This document shows, piece by piece, positions 1 to 5,653 of a DNA stretch of 64,000 bases. Under the pieces are notes generated by a model, which made no database searches, was not told where the DNA came from, and saw only the letters and a program-made list of their open reading frames with translations. The translations under genes and the position numbers were made by a program. Every line of letters begins with the position of its first letter. Positions within the stretch are counted from its first letter, which is position 1. The DNA is from CAWBXL01 sp963837365 (GTDB taxonomy: Bacteria > Acidobacteriota > Terriglobia > Terriglobales > Acidobacteriaceae), in assembly GCA_963837365.1 (NCBI GenBank), contig CAWIMW010000002.1, positions 1,178,001 to 1,242,000 of the forward strand, read 5' to 3'.

Positions 1-122
1 TCTAGATGGAGAGCTCGGCCAGTGCCGCAGCCTGTCTCGTTCAGGAAAGCTGCCATTATTTCTGTAGTTCGCAGAATGCCGATCGTGAAGAAAATTTGTT
101 CTGATCTAAATTGACGTTCTGG

Positions 123-791
123 CTATTTCTGAGCCAGAACGTCCGCCTCGAACTGTTCCAGAATCTTTATGTGAGTTTCGGTCGGCAGGGGTGCTTCCGA
201 ATAATATTTGTTCTCGGAAAATGGATGTTCTGCTCTGTAGGCGATACTGAAAGCCGCCATAGGATTCTTACGTGTCAGCGGGTCATAACTCGCCGTCAAA
301 TGTGCAGGCTCAAATTTGATTGTCTCATTCCAAATCTTGGATACTTCCGCCCCAACGCTCAACCCCAGCTTTCCAATCGGCGACTCTGGGTCGCCAAGTA
401 TTGGTGCATCGCTGTAAAAGGTCACATTGCTTACATAGGCATGACGCTTGATCACATCTGGACTATATTTAAGCCCAAAATGTTCCTTGCCCCATAGAAG
501 CATTTGGTCGAGTATTCGCCTGGACTCGTCGGTTCCCTCTCTAGTTTCCACGACTAAAAGGGTATCGAAAATGGCGAACCGATTTATTGTTTTGTCGCCT
601 ATCCTGCCATCGGAAAACTCTATCCCTTTTTGTTCATCAACTTGATCCGCAGATTGCGGAAACTTCTGGAACTCGAATTTCTTTACTAATTCACCAACTA
701 GTTGAGGAAAGAAGATATTTCCCCTTGGGATTAGATCGTAAAGCTCAACAAACCCAAGCACTCGTGCCAATAAAATCGCTGATAGCTTCAT
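123..791 (-). CDS. Unknown protein, third gene of a toxin/antitoxin-like operon
   Basis: A 222-residue protein that I do not recognise. A longer reading to 917 exists, but the ATG at 791 is preceded by a strong GGAGG Shine-Dalgarno and begins 4 bases after the stop of the upstream regulator gene, so I chose that start. There is a short hydrophobic N-terminus (MKLSAILLARVLGFVELYDL) but no convincing signal peptide; the rest is mixed alpha/beta-looking and soluble, with an acidic middle and a C-terminal amphipathic stretch (THIKILEQFEADVLAQK). It is the last gene of an apparent operon behind a RelE/HigB-like toxin and an XRE regulator, so a role linked to that module (third TA component, chaperone or effector) is inference from position only. 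Confidence 0.6.
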   Translation of the reverse strand: MKLSAILLARVLGFVELYDLIPRGNIFFPQLVGELVKKFEFQKFPQSADQVDEQKGIEFSDGRIGDKTINRFAIFDTLLVVETREGTDESRRILDQMLLWGKEHFGLKYSPDVIKRHAYVSNVTFYSDAPILGDPESPIGKLGLSVGAEVSKIWNETIKFEPAHLTASYDPLTRKNPMAAFSIAYRAEHPFSENKYYSEAPLPTETHIKILEQFEADVLAQK

Positions 792-795
792 GTTT

Positions 796-1482
796 TTAGT
801 TTCCTCCTCCCGCGAATGCCCATCGTTGATCTGGTGGAGATAACAACAACTTTTCTTTACTAGCATCCGATTTAGAGGGTTTTTTCCTGCCCATAGCCGC
901 TTCTCTTGCCGCATCACTTTCTATGTTCACCTGTTCATCAAGCCACTTTAGATTGCTCGCAGGCGATTCTTTTTTCTTAAGATCACCTTGGAAAATTAGC
1001 AGTTTAATTTGAGAATCTTGGACATCGTATGCACCCGCCCTTTCCTCTTGCTCAAAGGTCGTTACATTCATTGTTTCCGGACTATTTCCGCGCTCCATGT
1101 AAGGAGTACCGCTTACACGGTTGATTAGCTGACTAAATGGCACGAATTCCACAAGCAAAGCTACATCACAAGCCGCAGCTATTCTTTTTAGAGTTGTGAG
1201 ACTCGCTTTGCCATAAGAGGGATTTTCCAATCGAGAAATTACTTGCTGCTTTAGTCCTGTAATTTCATGCATCTCACCTTGGCTCCGATCCCCCCTGAGA
1301 GATCGAATCTGAAAAGCCAATTTCTTGTCTACATTGGAATCTACAAATCTAGCTCGGGCGTCGCGGCTTCGACGAATTCGACGAATAAGGCTGGCCTTCG
1401 ACATCAAATTTGTGGACTCCTGCGACTCCTGAGGTGAGTTCGTCAAATCTTCCCTTTGCGATTCGCTTGCCAACTTTGTCAT
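796..1482 (-). CDS. XRE-family helix-turn-helix regulator, antitoxin-like, with long C-terminal extension
   Basis: A 228-residue protein. Residues about 53-115 form a Cro/CI-type HTH (LAFQIRSLRGDRSQGEMHEI, then GLKQQVISRLENPSYGKASL, then LTTLKRIAAACDVALLVEF), as in HigA-type antitoxins. About 100 further residues follow the HTH, rich in charged residues and with no recognised domain; typical HigA proteins are only about 90-130 residues. The ATG at 1482 has an AAGGA ribosome-binding site, although it lies 134 bases inside the upstream toxin gene; an alternative ATG at 1404 has no such site. Overlap and order (toxin first, antitoxin second) match higBA systems. It probably binds the palindromes upstream of the toxin gene and represses the operon (inference). 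Confidence 0.75.
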   Translation of the reverse strand: MTKLASESQREDLTNSPQESQESTNLMSKASLIRRIRRSRDARARFVDSNVDKKLAFQIRSLRGDRSQGEMHEITGLKQQVISRLENPSYGKASLTTLKRIAAACDVALLVEFVPFSQLINRVSGTPYMERGNSPETMNVTTFEQEERAGAYDVQDSQIKLLIFQGDLKKKESPASNLKWLDEQVNIESDAAREAAMGRKKPSKSDASKEKLLLSPPDQRWAFAGGGN

Positions 1483-1831
1483 TTTTTACGTCCTTGTCTG
1501 TCCCATGAAGGAACGTGTAAGCGTGATCGTAATTTTTGGGGCCGAAAAATCCATAAATTCGATATGTGATCTGTCTATACTCGCCATCACGAAAACAGCG
1601 AATATTGGGGATTTTAATTTCGGAAATACCGCCCGCCCCTCTGAGGGGATCGAAAACTGCTTGGGGCCAACGACGGTCATTTGTAATTTGTAAGCTGCCC
1701 AGCAAATCCACGATTTCAAATCGATCTGGCTCCTCGGGCAAAGCATTGAACCAGTCCTGTACGGGACGGCCTTCGGCACTTGACTCGAATCCCAAGAACC
1801 GCCACCGCCATGTTTTTTCTAGGACGATCAT
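1349..1831 (-). CDS. RelE/HigB-like toxin (phage Gp49-like family)
   Basis: A 160-residue protein resembling the Gp49/HigB branch of RelE/ParE toxins. The N-terminal half has the family pattern with a compact core (RWRFLGF, QDWFNALPEE, FEIVDLLGSLQ) and the central strand region (ISEIKIPNIRCFRDGEYRQI, YRIYGFFGPKNYDHAYTFLH). Family members are ribosome-dependent mRNA interferases; activity here is inferred. It is the first gene of the operon and its 3' end overlaps the XRE gene by 134 bases, typical of toxin-first TA modules. The C-terminal 20 residues are Ser/Pro/Arg-rich and arise in the overlap. There is no clear Shine-Dalgarno before the ATG; the leader appears short. Confidence 0.75.
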   Translation of the reverse strand: MIVLEKTWRWRFLGFESSAEGRPVQDWFNALPEEPDRFEIVDLLGSLQITNDRRWPQAVFDPLRGAGGISEIKIPNIRCFRDGEYRQITYRIYGFFGPKNYDHAYTFLHGTDKDVKNDKVGKRIAKGRFDELTSGVAGVHKFDVEGQPYSSNSSKPRRPS

Positions 1832-1849
1832 AGCACAACAAAAATGCGA

Positions 1850-1894
1850 TACAACAATAAAATTGTGTTTGCTTTATACAACATTTTAGTTGTA
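1850..1894 (-). promoter_or_regulatory. Promoter with nested operator palindromes for the toxin/antitoxin operon
   Basis: Two inverted repeats lie just upstream of the toxin ATG: TACAAC-6-GTTGTA (1877-1894) and ACAAT-3-ATTGT (1854-1866). On the minus strand a -35-like TTGTAT and -10-like TATTGT, spaced 16 bases, overlap these palindromes. The arms share the ACAA/TTGT core, as expected for paired binding sites of an autoregulatory XRE repressor. The layout is visible; the binding is inferred. Confidence 0.5.
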
Positions 1895-1917
1895 CAATTC
1901 ATATCATGATGAAAAAT

Positions 1918-1960
1918 AAAGGCCAACATCCTGTAAAACCCCAAGGGACGTTGGCCTTTT
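1918..1960. terminator. Hairpin with T-tract, terminator-like
   Basis: AAAGGCCAAC (1918-1927) is perfectly complementary to GTTGGCCTTT (1950-1959), giving a 10-bp stem followed by T residues on the plus strand and preceded by A residues, so it could act on either strand. It separates the TA operon promoter from the tRNA-like sequence. Confidence 0.45.
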
Positions 1961-1975
1961 GTGTTTCTTCAATGT

Positions 1976-2054
1976 GGGGCTATTACTGCGGGAAGGCTGG
2001 CAATCGCCGTGACAAGCACGCCAGCCGTCGGTTCGATCCCGACTAGCTCCACCA
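1976..2054 (+). tRNA. Degenerate tRNA-Ala-like sequence (pseudo-tRNA or att-site relic)
   Basis: The 5' end GGGGCTA pairs with TAGCTCC near the 3' end (7 bp with one G-U), followed by an encoded ACCA. The T-arm is canonical: GTCGG, loop TTCGATC, CCGAC. Both ends match the usual bacterial tRNA-Ala acceptor and T-arm. The middle does not fold as D- and anticodon arms: instead GGCTGG pairs with CCAGCC around an inner CGTG/CACG stem. The total of 79 bases is close to tRNA length. It reads as a broken tRNA or the tRNA end left by an integrative element, and I doubt that it is a working tRNA. Confidence 0.4.
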
Positions 2055-2129
2055 CTTACTAATCTCCCCGCCAGCGGCAGCAACCGCGAAGCGGGGAACG
2101 TCCTCGGGTATGAGCCAAGGATAGGGTTT
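2055..2129. other. Spacer between tRNA-like sequence and IS
   Basis: A GC-rich stretch containing an imperfect hairpin (CCCCGC near 2067 with GCGGGG near 2091). I see no ORF or promoter here. Confidence 0.3.
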
Positions 2130-2180
2130 GGTAACCCGCTGTCATTTTGGCTCTATTGGCCCGAAGAAATCAAGGGCAAA

Positions 2181-3134
2181 ATGACTTTGCGTAAGGTGCA
2201 GACATGAGAACACTAAAAAATGTGGGTTCTCAGGACGTAGAAAAATCCAGCGTTACAACTGCCAGAACTGCCACTCAACTTTTGTAGACCCCACAGCGGA
2301 AAAATCTCTTGATGGTCACTATGTTGATTTAGACACGTCATGCCGCGCATTGGAATTGATGATGGAAGGTATGAGCGTGAGGGCGATTAGCAGGCTCACA
2401 GGACTACACATCGGCACCATTCTTTCGCTTATGAATACTGCGGGAGAAAAGTGCAGACGTTTACTCGATAACAAGATTCGTAACGTGCGTCCTGCTTTTG
2501 TCCAGGCTGACGAATTGCATAGCTATGTGGGAACACGCGGCAAGAATCTCCGTAGCAGTTCTCCCAAAGATCACGGTGACCGTTGGCTTTGGCTTGCGAT
2601 GGACAGCGAAACGAAGATGATTCTTGCGCACTTGGTAGCAAAGCGCACGCTAGACGCTGCACACGAATTCATTGGCGATTTGAGCACGCGCACGCAAGGA
2701 ACCTTCCAACTGAGCACAGACGCCTTGAAAGCTTACGGATGCCGTAGACGCGCACTACGCAACAAACATTCACTACGGACAGGTAATCAAGATGTTCGGT
2801 TCCCCCGATATTTCCGGCCCTGACTGGTACAGCACTACCAATAGGGTTATAGGAGTTGTTCAAAAAGTCCGCAGCGGAAGGCCAGAAAAGAAACGCATTT
2901 CGACTGTCGCACATTGAGCGACTGAATTTGAGTGTGCGAGTTCACCTAAAGAGATTTGCCAGAGCTACCAATGCTCACAGCCGCAAGCCGGCAAATCACA
3001 AAGCTGTAGTGTGCCTGTGGGTGGCGTGGTACAACTTTTGCAGGCTGAATACGGCAATCAGGATGACGCCTTGCATGGCGAGTGGAATTACGAATACGAT
3101 CTGGACGATGCGGGACTTACTCAGGAGTTTGTAG
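2181..3134 (+). pseudogene. IS1-family transposase with frameshifts
   Basis: Reading across frames restores a fused InsA/InsB-type transposase. It has an N-terminal zinc finger/HTH part (CRHENTKKCGF, then RYNCQNCHSTF, then MSVRAISRLTG) and a DDE domain (QADELHSYVG, STDALKAY, SHIERLNLSVR), ending near ITNTIWTMRDLL. At least three frameshifts are needed: near 2195 (one extra base in AAGGTGC), near 2740 (after ALKAY) and near 2912 (before SHIERLN). Residues conserved at the active site are still legible, so decay is recent or partly due to sequence error. It cannot make full-length transposase from one frame. Confidence 0.8.
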
Positions 3135-3136
3135 TC

Positions 3137-3316
3137 ATGGACAAAGAATTAGAGAAAAAGCTAAAGACAATGACCAAGGAACAAAAGGAGGAGAGATTCG
3201 CGGAACTCAGTGCGCCTATCTCCAATCCGCAAATGCTAGACGGCGGCCCTGTGCCGGAATCGAGTATGGAAGAGTTGGAAGAACGCGAATCGCTGAAAAA
3301 GGATCTCGGTTATTGA
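3137..3316 (+). CDS. Small acidic protein immediately after the IS transposase
   Basis: A 59-residue, highly charged protein (MDKELEKKLKTMTKEQKEER at the N-terminus). The ATG lies 2 bases after the transposase stop and has an AGGAG ribosome-binding site inside the transposase 3' end, so it looks translationally coupled to it. I chose this start over a longer reading from 3011 that overlaps the transposase in another frame. It lies inside the proposed right end of the element, so it may be an IS accessory gene. Function unknown. Confidence 0.5.
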   Translation: MDKELEKKLKTMTKEQKEERFAELSAPISNPQMLDGGPVPESSMEELEERESLKKDLGY

Positions 3317-3349
3317 GAACGCTAAATTGGATCAGTGCCGAAAATTTGC

Positions 3350-3377
3350 TTGACAATTAGTTCGCCGGGATTACCAT
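3350..3377 (+). promoter_or_regulatory. Probable hybrid promoter across the IS right end
   Basis: A perfect -35 TTGACA (3350-3355) lies inside the IS end. A -10-like TACCAT (3372-3377) 16 bases further on straddles the proposed IS terminus. It points outward toward the membrane protein gene starting at 3473. Outward -35 boxes in IS ends that form hybrid promoters are well known; activity here is inferred. Confidence 0.45.
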
Positions 3378-3472
3378 AGCCTCTCTTCCCTCAGGCCCTT
3401 TCGAATTTGGAACGCGAAAGCCTCCGTACCCACCTCCAGGTAAGGATTTTTCGCGAAGAAGGAGCGCCCATT

Positions 3473-4537
3473 ATGTCAGTCATGCCCATGTTGGACATCG
3501 CCATTGGACTCAGCTTTATCTATTTGTTGCTTTCCTTAATCTGTACAAGCTTGAACGAAGTAATTGCAGGTTGGCTTCACACCCGTGGTAAGACGATGGC
3601 CCGAGGTATTGAGCGTTTACTCGGGGATCCAGAGTTGGCCAAAGCTCTGTACAAGCATCCGCTGATCCGCAAGCTCGCTTCAAATGAAGAGCAGCCCTTA
3701 CCGTCTTATATTCCTGCTGACAAATTTGCCCTGGCATTGATGGACATCGTTACCGGCAAGGAGAAGGCGACCAGTGATGGCGCAGCGCTGCGAGCATCTA
3801 CCTCAAAGTATTCTGAGGATTTTCAACAGTCGTTTACTGCCGTGCTCCAGTCCTCCTCCAGTCCCGCTCTAATCAATGATCAACAGAAAATTGAAGCTTG
3901 GTTCAATGACCAGATGGACCGCGTCTCCGGCTGGTACAAGAAAAATACACAGGTCCGTGTGTTCATTATCGCCATTGTCGTCACCCTTGCCTTCAATGCA
4001 GACACTGGCAAAATCGCTAAGACATTATGGACACATCCGGCTGTAACTGCTTCCGTGGTCGAAGCCGCCAAGGATCGGGTCGCCAAAGGAAGGCCGGAGG
4101 ACGAAGCACAGCCTATGGTCGAATACGAAAATCCCAACGATCCCACTAAGAGCAATGCGATTCACCTGCCTCCAAGCAATACACTAGATGACAGAGACCG
4201 TGAAATCCTTGGCGAGCTGACTGGTTGGAAGGGAGATTGGGTAACGGAATGGAAAAAGGCGGAAGACAAAAAGCAGAACGATCTCAAAATGGCAGAACAA
4301 GCCGGGCCTAAAACCGTCAATACCGAAGAACTCCATGCAACTACCGGAGACTGGTTTGTCTTCATCCTGTTTACGCGGGTACCCGGATGGCTGGTCACGA
4401 TATTCGCACTCTCCCTGGGAGCGCCTTTCTGGTTCGACATGCTGAACCGGTTTATGAACATTCGCAATGCAGGGCGCGCACCCGATGAACCGCGCGACAA
4501 AAGCACCACTCCGACCGCTCCGGCAGGTGCGAAATGA
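3473..4537 (+). CDS. Integral membrane protein of unknown function
   Basis: A 354-residue protein starting at the ATG at 3473, which has an AAGGAG ribosome-binding site; a longer reading from 3407 lacks one. There are three predicted membrane segments: residues about 7-32 (DIAIGLSFIYLLLSLICTSL), about 160-180 (VRVFIIAIVVTLAF) and near the C-terminus (LVTIFALSLGAPFWFDML). The N-terminus resembles an uncharacterised bacterial family beginning with an IAIGL-VYLLLSLIC-NE-IAG pattern. A long soluble loop rich in charged residues lies between the second and third segments. Its last 4 bases overlap the start of the lipoprotein gene, suggesting that the two products act together. Confidence 0.8.
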   Translation: MSVMPMLDIAIGLSFIYLLLSLICTSLNEVIAGWLHTRGKTMARGIERLLGDPELAKALYKHPLIRKLASNEEQPLPSYIPADKFALALMDIVTGKEKATSDGAALRASTSKYSEDFQQSFTAVLQSSSSPALINDQQKIEAWFNDQMDRVSGWYKKNTQVRVFIIAIVVTLAFNADTGKIAKTLWTHPAVTASVVEAAKDRVAKGRPEDEAQPMVEYENPNDPTKSNAIHLPPSNTLDDRDREILGELTGWKGDWVTEWKKAEDKKQNDLKMAEQAGPKTVNTEELHATTGDWFVFILFTRVPGWLVTIFALSLGAPFWFDMLNRFMNIRNAGRAPDEPRDKSTTPTAPAGAK

Positions 4538-5463
4538 AGACCGGTCGCTCACTGAAGTCCACCCTGCTTACGCTGGTTCTGTTCTCGGCGACAATTGCCA
4601 GTTGTGGGACCTTGGTCCTCAAAAGAGCATTTGTTGTGAAATTTCAGGACCGGGCCACCATCGATGCCACGTTCTTCGTCGATCATGCGCATAAGAAACC
4701 CAATCCTGGCGCAAAGGACGGTGACATGCACGTCGCCGGCCGGGCGCCGGACGAGATAGGTCTCCCCATGGTTGCGGAAGTCATGAATGCCAAAGACGAA
4801 AAAAAAGCGGTTGACCGCATTCATGCTGTGGAAGGCAAGGATGAGTCGGTCACAATCTCCGGCGCCTGGCGGTTGTGGTTTGAACATCCAGCGGATTCTC
4901 AGGTTCAGTTCGATGACGTACCGGTTGCAGGAAATACAAATCCAGACCACTCCTTTGAGATCCATCCCATTCTTAGTTTCAGCGGGATTGACGTGTCCGA
5001 TTCATTCCACGAGATTCCAGGATTCGATCCCCATGAGGCTTCCAAAGCTTTTGCGTCCTACGAGAAACTGTCGGGCACGGTGAGCGGCACCAGCTCGGCC
5101 ATAACCATAACCGCAACCAAGACCGGCTTTAACTACACCGAATTCCGCATGCAGCTGAAAGGGACTCCCAAGAAACTCGATGATGGCGGGTTCGCCGTCT
5201 TCGCGGACGTGTTCGACCGTGGCAGCAAGGAAAGCGATGATGCCCTCGCGGAAAACGTCCGCATGATCTTTGTCCCTGGAACTCCTCCCTTGAAAACCTT
5301 GCTCGACGGCAAGTTGGCAGACGAAGATGAGCTGGACGTCATCGGCATTCCCCGCCTGAATCTCAACGCTATTCAGACCTTCGTTACCGCAAGCCACGGG
5401 ACCACAGCGAAAAGAAAGCTGCCTTACGAGATGATCATTGTGGCGGTGCTAAAAAGCAAATAA
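4534..5463 (+). CDS. Predicted lipoprotein of unknown function
   Basis: A 309-residue protein with a signal sequence (KSTLLTLVLFSATIASC) ending in a lipobox-like IASC, so it is probably lipid-anchored. The body is beta-rich and soluble (for example VTISGAWRLWFEH, FEIHPILSFSGIDV) with no domain I recognise; the C-terminus (LPYEMIIVAVLKSK) may be a final strand. The start codon overlaps the stop of the upstream membrane-protein gene (ATGA), so translation is probably coupled. The pair is isolated between an IS and gyrA, and the hybrid promoter at the IS end could drive it. Confidence 0.75.
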   Translation: MKTGRSLKSTLLTLVLFSATIASCGTLVLKRAFVVKFQDRATIDATFFVDHAHKKPNPGAKDGDMHVAGRAPDEIGLPMVAEVMNAKDEKKAVDRIHAVEGKDESVTISGAWRLWFEHPADSQVQFDDVPVAGNTNPDHSFEIHPILSFSGIDVSDSFHEIPGFDPHEASKAFASYEKLSGTVSGTSSAITITATKTGFNYTEFRMQLKGTPKKLDDGGFAVFADVFDRGSKESDDALAENVRMIFVPGTPPLKTLLDGKLADEDELDVIGIPRLNLNAIQTFVTASHGTTAKRKLPYEMIIVAVLKSK

Positions 5464-5573
5464 CCGGCAAGGGCTCAAATTCACTAATGCAGCCCTGGTG
5501 CGGCTGAATCCGCGGGTGCCGAATTGGTGACGGCATCGTGAGCTACAAGCCGCAACCCCAGCTCCTTCCATGA

Positions 5574-5579
5574 TATAAT
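5574..5579 (+). promoter_or_regulatory. -10 box upstream of gyrA
   Basis: A perfect TATAAT lies 74 bases before the gyrA ATG. There is only a weak -35 (CGCAAC region) at the right distance. A GAGGAG ribosome-binding site precedes the ATG. Confidence 0.45.
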
Positions 5580-5653
5580 TTCTCTTTTAGAGAATCACAG
5601 TAACCACCTTATATTGCAATTATTTACGCAGCTAAAGGCGAGGAGCTTTTTTC

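Larger units (their letters stand above)
2130..3375 (+). mobile_element. IS1-type insertion sequence, decayed
   Basis: The bounds are proposed from weak terminal inverted repeats: GGTAACCCG at 2130 on the left and, reading inward from 3375 on the other strand, GGTAATCCCGGCGAACTAATTG. The latter resembles the classical IS1 end (GGTAATG...AACTTATTG). The element holds a frameshifted transposase and a small downstream ORF. No clean target-site duplication is visible, so the exact ends are tentative. Confidence 0.5.

Noticed and set aside
1976..2054. tmRNA (ssrA) 3' end
   Set aside because: The T-arm and CCA fit, but the acceptor partner lies only about 70 bases upstream and no tag-peptide region exists, so a tRNA-like relic is a better reading.
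123..3375. Prophage
   Set aside because: A Gp49-like toxin, a pseudo-tRNA and an IS are present but no integrase or structural genes.
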